64,000 bases of DNA from Phytophthora quininea. Taxonomy: Eukaryota; Oomycota; Peronosporomycetes; Peronosporales; Peronosporaceae. A program made the translations under genes and the position numbers. Positions 42,459-54,888 of this stretch are shown here, piece by piece. The notes beneath the pieces are model-generated. The model saw nothing but the letters and a program-made list of their open reading frames with translations, did no database searches and had not been told where the DNA came from. Position 1 is the first letter of the stretch. Each line of letters starts with the position of its first letter. The DNA lies in the NCBI GenBank assembly GCA_011947345.1, contig JAAVTG010000584.1, positions 186,001 through 250,000 on the forward strand. Direction: 5' to 3'.

Positions 42459-44511
42459 TTAGTATAGTCCATAGCACTCGAAGGCGGATGGCAGCGTTTT
42501 CTTCTGCTGTGATGCGGTTCTTTTCTTCAAATAACGGACGCCACTGACGTAGCTATACGTTTGAGCGAGGCAGAAGACACCACAGCTGACACCATGGTCT
42601 TGAGTGGGCCTTTTCAACTTGGCGACGACCACTTTTGGAAACTGATCACCGTCACGTGGTGGTGACATCATTACTAGCTATAGTGTCAATGTTTGATGAT
42701 GTCAATGCTGTGTCTTCAGTAACCTTCTTCACACCGTCTTCACTGTCCCCCACAGGAGTAATCTCGGTCATCATCATTGTAATGCGTGGAGTAGTCTTTC
42801 TTCGTGGTCTGGTTCGAGCGAAGTTGCGCAACTTAACACGACTTGCATCGCGGTCGATCCATTTATGAAGCAGTATCAATGTGTACGAGTTCCAGGTGGC
42901 CTCACACACGTCTAGATTGGATTTCATGCCAAGAGAGCCGTAAACTGTAACCCGTAGTTTGCTCTTGGACGCGGCAACTCTGTTCAGTTGGACTTCGACG
43001 ATCAGGATCATCCAATGGTTCAACCCTTTCATGTGCACAGGAACTAGTACGTACGAACACGAAGGTAGTGCGTAGTCCGGGAAGGTGTAGTCACCCGAAG
43101 TGACACCAGCGGACGCAACAGCGTAGCATCCGATACAATAGGTGCTAACGTAGTACAGCGCAGTATCCATCACAGCATTATTTAACCGCTTTTCTCTTGC
43201 AAAGCGTCCCAACACCTCGTTAAAAGGCACCAGTATTGTGCGTCCTGCCGCATTTGGCCGTGTTTCGAAAACACGGCTTAAAGGAGATTCTCGAAACAGT
43301 TGCGCGACTTGGCGAGCCAGTGACAGCACGTCCAGCTTGATATTCTCCAAGAAGCGAACTTCCACCTCGGCGCTGCCCCTCCAGTCTTGCTCCAGTCACA
43401 ATAAATCACGCGTGTAGGTTTCTGCATATTTACAAGCAGTGTAGAAGTCCGACACAAGATGTACGTATTCCCTGCGAACAGTCAAACGTTAGATAGTTGA
43501 AGCACCAGTAATAGCATGTACTCACATCGAGAAACCTCCCATCTCGGTGGCAACATACGCAACCTGAATGAGGTCTTCAGGATCGGGTTCAAGATCTTCT
43601 GCTTGCTTTTCAATCCACTGAATCAGAGAGCTGTTTACGCGTCGTAACAATGCGCGTGGGATGACAAAGTTACTAGGATTCACGACATTCTCGGCACGAC
43701 GTTGTATCACTGTTGGGGATCTTGCGAGTAGGAAATTCTCCGTGTAGAGCACTGGATTTTTCACTGTGTTTCCGATGAACAACACGTCGGGTGTGTGCGT
43801 CACCCAAAGAAGAAAGCCACTCAGCGAAACAGGACAGTCACTTCGACAGTCGACGACGCCTCTCCTGAAATTTGTCGACGCGTTGGCCCTTGAGGTAGTA
43901 GCAGGAGGCAGTTGTACGACCTCCAGCGCGTCAATGGCATCAGCGCGCTTGAGAAGTGCTTCCGTCTCGGCCAAAATCTGTTCTGTTGTCTTGGATATAA
44001 CTTGAATCAGCTCCTGTGATTGCTCATCGATCTACAAGTCGGGTAACGACACCTGGGAGGGGTTCTCCACGCAACACACCGCTAGATCATGCATCAATTT
44101 ATCCACTTGGGCCTCTGCTGCTGGTACAGGATCGTCACAGGTGGCTGCACAAGGCTCCTCAGCGGTTTTGTGGGCTGAATGAAGCAGAAGTTGCGCACCT
44201 TCACGATTTTCGCCTACTGATTCGTGACCTGATGTCTCATTTTCATCTACTTCATCGTCGCCAACGTTGTCTCCAACCTGTTCAAATGGCTACAACTTCT
44301 ATTTCTGCACGAAGGTGTCCACCACTTGACGCAAATCAGCAAAGGCCTCACAAAACCGCAGCGATTGTAGTTGCTGGAGAGCGTCAATCACGGGCATCAC
44401 TTCCACACGCACCATGTTATACTTCTCACCGTCGGAAACGGCGGGTTGCTTACAGACTTCTCCTCGCTTTAACTTCACGTAGACAATTCGTTTCCTGGAC
44501 ACGAGCATCAC
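42459..44511 (-). pseudogene. Ulp1/C48-type cysteine protease, decayed
   Basis: Scattered minus-strand blocks make one gene. An N-terminal region (FCEAFADLRQVVDTF, then an acidic stretch VGDNVGDDEVDENETSG) is followed by IDEQSQELIQVISKTTEQIL through GGFSM. A GTGAGT...TTCGCAG intron (about 57 nt) leads to EYVHLVSDFYTACKYAET, then an in-frame TGA near 43395, then the protease domain. The catalytic His lies in LNHWMILIVEV. The position usually Asp (YDSL) reads VYGSL. Gln and Cys lie in TQDHGVSCGVF after one more frame change near 42660. Ulp1 proteases process SUMO-like tags, and in oomycetes many copies are carried by transposons. The stop, shift and Asp-to-Gly change point to a dead copy. Confidence 0.55.
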
Positions 44512-44921
44512 TGCAGAGGCAGGTTCGTGGCAGCTATCACCAGATAGTCAGCTCACCGATCGGGGGTGTCGGACGATTTCACCGATAGCAGGAATCACTG
44601 ACCGAGCTACACTCGTCGACCATCGGCTGTCAAGTTGCTCAACTTCTTAAGCGCCTTGGTCACGTAGAGAAGTTAAGACACTGCATAGATGTTTACACGG
44701 GAGCCGAGTCGACACGGAAACGACACAATTACATTCGACGACTCCACGGGGCGGCCACGTGACTTGAATTTGGCTACCCTCCGACACAGCAGCAGCGGAG
44801 CAATCCAACCATCAGTTGCTCTCGAATTGTTGAGGCGCCAAACGCGTCGGCACAAATTACTGTAAGTTTTGCGAAGGCCTTCCTACGAAAAGCAAGGGCA
44901 AATGCATATATATTTTTAGAA

Positions 44922-44942
44922 GAACGACTTTTGAAGTCGTTC
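44922..44942. repeat. perfect 9-bp hairpin
   Basis: GAACGACTT, a TTG loop, then AAGTCGTTC. It lies in AT-rich intergenic DNA after a TATATATTTTT run; no flanking gene end makes a terminator role likely. Confidence 0.6.
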
Positions 44943-47900
44943 ACTTATTGGCTAAAATATGACATATTTCATATTACGTGAAAGGTTGTGTCCTTCCCCT
45001 AACATTGCCACCGCTCTTGGCTCACTCTCAATCTTCCTGCACTCAACACAACGTCAAGAACAAACCGCCTCAGCACGAAATCAGTCTTCGACATGCCGCA
45101 AACGGCAGCCTTCACAGCGGCACTCATGCAGCGCTTTCGGGCACAGAAGAACAGGTTTTATTTTTAAAAGGATTTGCAGCAGCCGGCCGAAGCCACCGCC
45201 ATTTCATGTCTGCATCCCCATTCACTGACTACACGGAAAGAAGGGAGCCACGTTTGAAGTACGGACACTGGTACAGGCATACTACAAGCCTCTACTACAC
45301 TACTACCGCCTTGTTAACGTCGCTTTGCAGCCAGCCAACTATAAGCTTCGCCACATCCAGCCACACATATTCGATTGTTGCGGGGTCTCCTAGTGTGCAG
45401 CGTTGTCCCCGACATCTGCTCGATCAAAACTAGTTCTCCTCAAACCAAGCGACTGCAGCTTCAAGCTCATTTTAGCTTCTAAAGTCAGCTCTCAAGATCC
45501 ATCCAGTCCTCGTCGCATAGACAGCTTACTGCCGACTGTGAGCTGTTGGGTGAAGCCAAGACACCACTTCTCATCTTTGAACTGCAGCAGTTGAGCAACA
45601 ATGCAGCGCCTACTTCGTCCACGCCGTTCCCATAAAGGAAGGCAGCGTCCTCGAGAAGAAGGCTCCAAAGTAGGTGTTGCCGGTAGTAAACAGCATCTCT
45701 GAGGTATTGCGGCAGATATGCTGGAGCTACGTTTAACTATATCAACCGTGGAGTTGACCATTGCTGACACTGCACAAGGTTCTCACATGCGCATTTCACC
45801 GCCAGCCGCTGCTAGTATGCATGCCAGTACGACTTTGTTATTACCTGTGCCGATGCATGTCACTCAAGCAATTCGCAACTACGTACCGGCCGATGAGTTT
45901 AGGGCGCTACCAAAACGCTGTGGGCGATCAGTCATTCTTGCCTGGGTTGTACGCGTAACTCCCACACTTTAACCCCAATCAGGTTTTTAGGTAGGACAAA
46001 TCGAAGGACCAATTTTCGTTCATCGATCGTGATGCCCCCCAGCTAAATCTCGTAAATAACGTAGGCCACCATGCCAACAAGACACTATTTAATGCAACAC
46101 CAACGGCTGAGCTCCGTTTGCGACCTACTGTGTTGTTGGTAGGAACCAAAAGTTTGATAGCTAACTTGCCGAGGAAATGACATTTCGCCCTAGGTGCTAG
46201 GGCAAAATTTTGATCGCTACAGCTAGTGTTATTGTGGCGCGCAAGTTCGCTGTTGTTTCAGGCGCCCACCAATAGTCAATCTGGTAGAGCGGCCGCACGA
46301 TTTGAAGACATGTCGGGTCACACGTCGTTTGTTGGGCTCAACTGACGACCGATTGCGTGATGATGGTGGCGGACGTATGTGCGTTCGTTTCTCTTGCAGG
46401 TCTTGGCACGCATCTGGATGGTGTTCAAAGGCGTGGAAAACTCCAAAACATGTCTGATCACCATTCCGCCGAGGCGTGCGGCACAATGGGACATCGCACT
46501 GGGTGCAGATATCTTGTCGTGTAGCCTTTTCGATAATGCTGCTGGTTTTCTGGGTCATGGTCGTGTTGACAACAAACGGTACAGCACAGCTGCCTCGTTC
46601 CTTCCAGTAGTTTTTGTAATCGCATAGTGCATTAGCCAGTAGAAAAGATGTTGGTAAAAAAAAAAACTCAATGTACATCCGGTAGATGCTTCTCAGGTTC
46701 AGAGCGCCGCAAGCTCTTCCTTTCGAGATCTTGTTCGAAGTGCTTCTTCTTTCGATAGGACAACGAATTGGGCCTTGTGCTAATAGTCCTAGTGTTTCGC
46801 TATCTTCAACAGTCTATGCTTTTTATTATTGGTCGTCTCGATAACGGGGATTGAAAAGCTCTGACAGGCATTTCGCTATGTCGCGGCAAAACTCATTGAA
46901 CGTCAATTGCAAGCACTTGAAGAGCTGGAAGTTGCTGTAAAATTGACAGCTTCCTTCATTCATTCAAATAAGCATAGCTCTACGGAATTGCCATACCAAT
47001 TCGTCAAGACAAGTCGCAAAAACTGAAGAGAAAGTTACTTACCCGTAGGGATTTCGACGTTGCAGTTATTAGCGACCGCGAAGACTTTCGTTATCATCCT
47101 ACGAGTGCCGTTTCGAGAAGATAGCGAAGAATGATCGGAATTGGCTAAAATGGCAAGTTTGAAGCATTGTGCCCGTCTGAGCCTAGTCGGCTACCATACG
47201 CCAGGGCTTGGCCTTCTTCAGCTGCGATAGTGCCAAACTTCAAGTGGAACATCGAAGGAGTCGACTGCTGTAGCAGCCATGGGATGCACTGAAGACGTCA
47301 CGACATAGCGCGATACATCCGTTAAATCCACTATGACTGCCTCTACCAGAAGAGGACTCGTTAGCTGAGACGTCTGGGCAAGCGGAATTGAATCCGAATG
47401 TTGAGTTGACGAATCCAGCGATTCCAAACCTCCATGATCGTCTCTAGGCGACGACAAATGTTTATGTCTCCTGAAATTCTTCTACTGCAAGCAAAGGGAC
47501 AACAAAACCGCTCGGAGAGATTCGCAGCATTATGCCGTTCATTGCTGTAGATGAGGTGGACAACTCTACCACAATCAATGCACGGGTCGGTCTTTGTGAG
47601 CAGTAGTGATGCGGTAAAGAGGTCTTGGGCGGATGGGAAATTGGCGAATGACCATTCTCTGGGCCCGTCAGACTCGAGGACCCGTCGGCCCCCGCACTCC
47701 AGATCGACAAACCGATGTTTGTGTGACGAATACCTCCCTGATACAGTGGTGCAGCGGGATTTACCAAAATCCGCTTCCGCTGAGCCCAGACACCGACTAA
47801 CGGAGGGAGGTACTCCAATATCCGTGGGGATGTTGAAGTTGTGTTCACCTTGTGCACCCGTCGGCGGGCTGGATATGCTCTTCGGGTGCTGCGAAGATGT

Positions 47901-47989
47901 TGAATCTACCAAGAAAAATTGTCTAGGTAAGACTTGGGAGGTTGGGACAGCGTGGAAATCTTCACCCTGTCCCGGGTCGCTTGGCTTGA
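44943..47989. other. 3-kb gene-poor stretch
   Basis: No convincing gene. It includes an 11-base A run near 46658. A long minus-strand open frame (47361-48167) has no family signature and is treated as chance or an eroded repeat. Confidence 0.45.
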
Positions 47990-48600
47990 CTCGATCTGGA
48001 TCCAGGTAGGGGGTTACCTTGGGGGGGTGAGGGTCGATCGGTTGTCCTGGCCATGTAGTAACTCCAGTGGATCCACATTTGCACACTTGGATCTGTGGGC
48101 ACGAGTTGGGTCCGGCCAAAACACGTTCCGGGTGACTCCAACGCTGCTTGATCCTGGTGGTAATCACTTAGCAGAAGGGACCCAATGTAGTTCCCCACTC
48201 ATTCGGCGCTTTGGAAGAGCACTTGCGTAGTACAAGGCAAATTGGACCCTATATTAATAAGCGAATCCATGGGGGATCCCACCCCAAAACCTATCATCTG
48301 TACGATCTTAACACCCGCCACTAGATAATATCACCTGGTTGTACCCCTTGTGGGTCGGATCCACGTCTAAAACATCCTATGCGGAGATCTGGGCCGGTCC
48401 CAGTTGGTGATTTGGATCTCCCCACTTGGATCTGCATGTTGCACCTCCTTCGTGTGCCGCGTCAACAGTCTGATCGGTCACATTTGTCGTTCCGGCGTCG
48501 CTTGTACCTGGATCCAACTCCCGCATATGTATCCATCATAGATCCGGCAACCAAGTGCAGACTAGGCCCAGTAACTCAAATTTGTGGAAAAGTACCTCAC
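47990..48600. repeat. zone 1 of scattered GATCCAGGT-like words
   Basis: Contains GGATCCAGGTA at 47998, CACTTGGATCTG twice (near 48085 and 48424), TTGATCCTGGTGG near 48148 and TACCTGGATCCA near 48505. These are related words in both orientations with unrelated spacers, so not a simple tandem repeat. Confidence 0.5.
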
Positions 48601-50549
48601 CACAACGCCGCTCCGAATTGCCAAACCCTTTCCTCAACAGGTGCACGAGGCCGCACGCCGCCAGCTGTATGTTCCATGTAACCAGAAGCGATGTTCAATA
48701 GTGAAGTACGTCATCCATTTATCAGATAGTAGATCATTACGACTTAGAGACCGTTTGACAGAACAATAGCTACTATTAGTACAGCGACTTTGACCGTCAC
48801 GCAAAACAAATAGCGGTTATAGTAGTTGAGTACTACTTGGCTACTGTATATTACTAAAATAATAGTTAAATTTTAATCTTATTTCCGTATGAAGAATACC
48901 AACCGTGTAATTGTATCTATTTGCATGGATTATCGCTGAATGGTCGCCATCGTAACAAATCCGCTGTTGACTACAGAAAATCTGTTGCGGTATATTGTAC
49001 ACATGAATTCGTTGGGTATTGATCGATCCGCTTGGAATGACACCGAGCTACAAATGCAGCTGTAACAACAGCGTCCATCTGCTGGATAAGGGGAACAGCA
49101 TTTTCACCACACGTGCTCGGCGATGTGTTGTCCAGAAGCAAGAGCACCTGTCCCTTTTAGTTATTAACTTCACGTCTACCATGCGCACCCATGGTGTCAG
49201 CTTTACAGTTTTTGTGTGTGGGGTATTTTTATAATGAAAGCCTAGGTCTTCTCACCAAAATAACGCGGTCATTATCAAACGGTACAGGCAGCATATCTGG
49301 GTCTGAGTCGTCAACGTTACACGGTGGACACGAATAGTTTCGGCTTTGACTCTCGGATAGAGCTGGTGCGTAGTAAAAGCAGTCCAACCCACATAGAACA
49401 CATCTCGTAAATCGCAATTTCGTGGACACCCGTAGCGGACGATTGAGATCGCGGGGATTGACGATTCTTCCAATGAGAGCTAGAACAATTATGACGGGGA
49501 TTATCAAACGCCAACTGATGCGCCAACAGGGAAGGATAGGTCGTGAATTACTTGATTAGTTGTGTGAGGATCACCGAAACCTTTGTCAACGACGCCAAAG
49601 GGCTCACATGCACCTCCGGCCAAGAACAGCGATTAGGGCGTTTGGGTGCTGATAACCGTGCCATGCGTCACGCAGCACGGCAGGAATCATGTGTTTGTTG
49701 GGCGATAATTATCCGCAGTTTACCCGAGCATGAATTCAACGAGGCGCGGGAGGCTTATTCCTGTTAACCGTACGAATTCCGGCAGCATATGTTGCAGTGC
49801 TGTGTTGGGCGAAAGAGTTCCGTGAACAATCAACGGCGTGGGAACTGGCAGAGAGAGCCCCACTAACTGCAATTTACAATCAATCCGGTCGAGTCGGATA
49901 TGTTTCCCAGTGCGTCGCGGGCGCCGCATTCGCCATGAGTGTGTGAGCGGCACGGGCATTTGGCGGCGCATGTCTCGGCGTGACCATGCTAGTGGATCTA
50001 CAGCCGCCTCGAAGACGCCGACCCGCCGCAAGTGGCGCGTTGGAGTTGGAGCGCCATGGGGCGATACGGGTGCACAGGCGGGCGGGGTTTCGTGGGGTGA
50101 TTCGGATGATGCGCCTAGATGAGTGCCTTGGGATGACTCAGCAGGAGCGCCATAGAGTGGCCACGCGTCCGCCGCACAGCTGTCAGGCGCCCAGTTTCAG
50201 CCACGGGCACCGCTGACGAAAGCATGTTCGTTTCCAGAACCAAGGTAATGTATTTACAATGGTGCTGTTGTTGAACCGAAGAATCGATGGACGGGCAACT
50301 CCTCTGCCTCCTCACGTCTGGTCCCGACGTCTAGGGTAGGGGATGGCGAAATTTCGGTCAATGAACTCTTGGACGTCGTGGGGAACGCAGTCGGGCAGTG
50401 GTCGGTGCAGCGGTGTTGTACATAGCGTTCGGCGGTGCCGCCGTACCACATTCTACCCGCTAGGTACTTGAGGCACGGCTCATGTGTGGCGACGGCGGTG
50501 AACCGAACTCGCCCAGGGTGTATAGGCGCAGTGCACTTCGGACGACGCC
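48601..50549. other. AT-rich stretch between the two motif zones, no gene seen
   Basis: Around 48730-48890 there is a run of TAGTAGCTACTAT-like short inverted words that could be an eroded transposon end. No terminal repeat pair or coding frame can be supported. Confidence 0.4.
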
Positions 50550-51900
50550 CAGAGACCTGATCCAGGTAGCTTCCCGGCTGAGGCCCTTGGCCCACGTAAA
50601 GTACCCCAGAACCAGTGATCTGATCCTGGGTGGAGTTTGCTCCTTGTGGCAATCCCCTTACGGTCCGTTTAATCTGGAGTATCCATCCACCTGACTCAGG
50701 CAGAACAGGTTAGTTATGAGGCTGGTTCTGACACTCACTTCCCCGGAACGCTGTTCCTAGCGAGAACCAGGTCAAAACACCACCACAAAAGTTTAATTAC
50801 ACCACAATATATATACAAGTTCCTTATTCTTTAACTTTGGCCTGGAACTGGGCCAGAAACGTCGGGTGCTGTTGAGTAGGTTTTCCTGGATCACCCGACG
50901 ACAATATCCAGGTACTCAGACGTATTAAAACGCGCACTACCTCCTTTTAGACCTGAAACACAAACACTTGGACTATGGGGACTTTTGAGTTCAAAGCAGA
51001 TAGCAGTCGTTGTATGCGGTAGTCAAAGCAGGCGAAGATTCAGGAGGGCGACTACAGATAGCCCCCACGAACCCTTATTAACATGAAATGGAACACCCCG
51101 CCCACACTTCCATGTGACCAACTGGGATATGGAATAGATGGGACCTGGTTTTGCCAAGCGCCCCACCTAGTTTGGGCTTGATCTAGGTGGAGCTCACACG
51201 GACGACCAGTCATAGCCGGGTGTGCCCTCACGGGATAAGCTTTCCGCAACAGTCGACGCCTGAGACCCCACGGGGATCAACAGGCACTTATGCTTTAGAC
51301 GGCAAATTGAACTCTGTTTATGGTTTAACCTAACTACTATGGAAATTTACCTTGTGTGCTGATTTGACGTGTTGATTTGTATGAAGACTTGCGACCAGCG
51401 GTTTTAGATCTCGCGACCCTCTGCGGCAGTGGATTTGAGTAGGCGACTCTTGGTTTGGCGACTCTTCGACTGATATCTTAAAAGATATGGCGTGAAATTC
51501 TCGTAGAAGCCTGGGGTTTTACCCTCATAATTCCAGGCGCCTGATCCAGGTGGTATGATCCAGGTGCAACTTGTGATAATGGCTGATCCAGGTGACTTGC
51601 GTGATGTGAGACCATTTGACGCGACTATGCGACCCTGGGACCATCTTTGGGTCAGAGTACCATTCTCAGGTAACCTCTGATCCAAGTAACCTGGTCCAGG
51701 CATCATGACCCAGTTAGCACTTGTGGTGTCTGATCCAGATATTGATAACTTTAGATCCGGATATCTCGACAATATGACTCGGCTCAGGTCCAAACTTCTG
51801 TTCCGGAAACACATCAGTTTTACCTGGATCCGCACTCAGTTGCCTTGGTTCAGACCAAAGTGTTCTGGATTACTATGGTGACGCCCCGTGTCACTCCCCA
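50550..51900. repeat. zone 2 of scattered TGATCCAGGTG words
   Basis: TGATCCAGGTA occurs at 50558. Three perfect TGATCCAGGTG copies start at 51542, 51556 and 51584, that is +14 and +28, multiples of 14. Variants follow at 51678 (TGATCCAAGTA) and 51731 (TGATCCAGATA). No coding frame is associated. Confidence 0.6.
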
Positions 51901-52012
51901 GGTTCAAGTTGAACTCCACGACCCGACACCCACCGCTGATACCATCCGACCAATCACAGGTCAGATTCGGGGCAGCTGCAAAACGGCAGAATCGCATCGT
52001 GTCACATGGCCA

Positions 52013-53814
52013 TCACGGTCGCGCGGGATCTGCTACCGAATGTTTTCGGGCATGACCGGCACCCTTGAAGAAGCTGGCGGCGTGGCCGAGGCGGCGGTAG
52101 GCACTGCTGAGACGACGAGGTTCCGATGTTGCTGCAGATCTCCCTCCGTCACTCTCTGGCGAGGCGCAGGACGGGTCCATTGAGCGCCGCCTGTCAATCT
52201 GCACTGATAGTCGATCGTGCGAGCCGCGTCGCAGTAACTGTGCCACCAATACGAGAATCCGTCATGAGATGGGCCAGCAAGAAATCGATTGACGTACATC
52301 AACGCCAGATGAAAACGATCGGGCATGTCGTTGTCACGCTCGGCATTTGCAGCGGCGAAGCGTTTGAGGCGCGAGAGTAAGCGCTGGACGTGGTCGTACC
52401 ACAACGCATCGCCAAATGATGTCAGGCCGTCGACACCAACAAGCAAGTTATTGCGGCTGACGCATTGGCCCGTTGATTCCGGCAGCGCAGCGTCGGCCCC
52501 GTCTGCAGAAGAATTGGCGTTGGTTGACCCACCGTCGGAGATGTTCTAGCTCAGATTGGGGGGATATTGCAGAATCGTCAGTCCACATGAACCCAACCGT
52601 ACAATATACAGCGACAAGAGGACCGTCGGAGGCGCCTCGAAACACACGCAGTCGAGCTCTCGGATGCGTAACACAAACGACATCAAAGAGAGCCAAGTAC
52701 CTTCGACGATGGTGATGTCCTTGAAGAGACAACGAGCAGCGAGCTGATGGGCCAGCTGAGGAAAGTATTCACCTCTCACACGTGTGCGTGGTGCCTGAAA
52801 GCTATCACAGCGTAGCTCACAGACTGCAGCAGACAGAAGATCTGCAGGATTGCCTGGCGGGGCAGCGTCCAAGAGAAAAGCGATGGATGCCGGGCGACAA
52901 CATCGAACGCGATGTTTGCCAGTACCTCTGCCTGCGGTGGGTTGGTCTCGTGCTGAGGAACGGTGGGCTGGCCGCGGTGTACGTCACACTTCCGGTCAGA
53001 AAAGACTGCACACAGCCTGTCAATCTTAGCGGACAGCGACACAAGTTGATCTGGAGATGCCGGAGGCGGAGCACTGGATGGAAAAGACCGTGCGAATGCA
53101 CCAAGGTCGAAGACGGCTGGATTGCGCCGCTTCATCGGACACTGGTGGATCGATTGAGAATAATACGACCGCTGTCGAGAGAATAGATGCGGCAGGAGCG
53201 TACGGCGGCTCGGCAGTACATTGCGCCGGCTGAACAGTAGGGATCTAAAGCGTTGCAGACGCCGGTCAGGTGGGTGGTAGCGCACTAACGCCTAAGTTTG
53301 CCCGCGACGGCGCATTCGCGGTTGAGAGCGGACTGCACCACGGTGGGCAGTAGGGGGTGCTGGGTTGAGGCTGATTCCCGGCAGCGGCGTGCTACAGTAG
53401 TGTTGTCGACGTTGCGCGTCTCTATTGCGAGCAGACTTCGTGTCTCAGCTCGACCAGCGTCGTACCCCACGCGCTTTGACTTGCGGGCCACCCCCGTGCT
53501 GCACGTGCAGCCTTCTTGCCACGGATGCAAGCGCTTGAACGCTTTGACGTCGCTGGTCCGCTAGAGGATGCTACCAGATTATTTTTGGCACTGTTATTAT
53601 CCACGATGACGACATCGTTGCCCAATTCGGTGTTCATCAGATGTAGTGACGCCGCGATTGGCGAGGAAGCGCCATTTCTCCAAGGACAGACCCCGTCAGA
53701 CGGGTCAACGGTCGCTGGCGGCGGCGCGGTGCTGACTGGGGCCGCAGAGCGAAGATGACTCATGTAGGCCTGATGGCGAGCTGGAAGACGGTGTAGGAGT
53801 CGACATTGGAGCAA
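52013..53814 (-). pseudogene. GC-richer island of broken ORFs, probable repeat-derived gene
   Basis: Base composition rises above the flanks. Overlapping minus-strand frames read successively: HLMNTELGNDVVIVDNNSAK near 53620; MKRRNPAVFDLGAFARSFPS near 53120; EVLANIAFDVVARHPSLFSW; YFPQLAHQLAARCLFKDITI near 52750; and DRFHLALMYVNRFLAGPSHD near 52330. Each has plausible protein-like composition, with breaks between them. No family is recognised. An eroded transposon or retroelement gene is the likeliest source. Confidence 0.35.
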
Positions 53815-54888
53815 TGTAGCAGAAAAGAAGGGTAGTTTGTGCTTACTTGGCTCTGGGGAAAATCGCGATCTAGCATTGTTGGATGGCCACCCAAGGTCTT
53901 GCCTAGCCGCTCAACTTGCATTTCTGCCCCTAATTACCCCTTATTATGCTCACATGCTAGGATTTGGGAATTGCTGAGGTTTAGGCTACCATCTCGTCTC
54001 CAACAAATTCATTTTCCTGAGACGGAACTATAGTAATGTTTCCCGTCCAGGAGGTTGCTGGGTAGCATTTTGTCGTACAGCGCGAGCCGTACGACGTGAT
54101 CAGAATCTGATGAACCGAAATTGGTTGTGTACTCCTTCAGCGGCGGTTCTTAGCGTTGAAGGGTTGGCGTGTGCACCTCGTGAATCCCTATAGGTTTGAT
54201 CCTTGGATTTCGCGTTTTATATGCCAGATAGCCTTTCACAGTCAAAGACACAAGAGAGTGTGAAATGGATTAGTTTGCCCACAATTCGTTCCCCTGCAGC
54301 CCACTTTTCTTGGGCAGCAATTGAAGAGACGGGGTTCTTGGAATGCACGTTCAAGAAGAACTAGCAACCACAGATAATCAATACAGAGAGATCCTTATGC
54401 AAATATACAGCCGACACTTATTCTTATAGATCCTTGGCCGGGGGTCACACCAGGTTCGATCCAACGCCCAAGACACCTGGAAAGTCTTGGACTTGGTTCA
54501 GCGAACGCGCACCACCTTCAATCGAAGGAACACACAGATCAGTCAATACAAATCCTAATACAGAACGTTGTAAGACGCAGTCTCAAAGCAAACTCAAGCG
54601 GCGACTGCTATCCAGCCGCTTGAGCGTAGTTTTAATATGAAATGGGTTGGCCTGCAAGACAGACACCCAACTAGGCAAACAGTCAATGGTCGGGCGCCTA
54701 AACTCCCTCCCAATTAGACTTAACAAACAGGTGGGGAGCAGCAGGTCACCTTAGCACTAACACGCAAAGAGCACTGGCGCTTGTGCAGTACAGGGCAAAA
54801 AGAACTCTCTGATTGATATCTCTTATAGCCAGCTCTTCCGCAGATCTTGGGCGCAGTCATTAGGATACGGATTAGTCTTGATCTTAGT

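Noticed and set aside
47361..48167. 268-codon minus-strand frame
   Set aside because: No family signature, low-complexity composition and overlap with the GATCC motif zone; probably chance.
48730..48890. TAGTAGCTACTAT-like words as hAT or Harbinger ends
   Set aside because: No matching inverted terminal repeat or target-site duplication was found within the window.
54450..54466. AGGTTCGATCCAA as a tRNA T-arm
   Set aside because: No acceptor, D or anticodon stems can be built around it.
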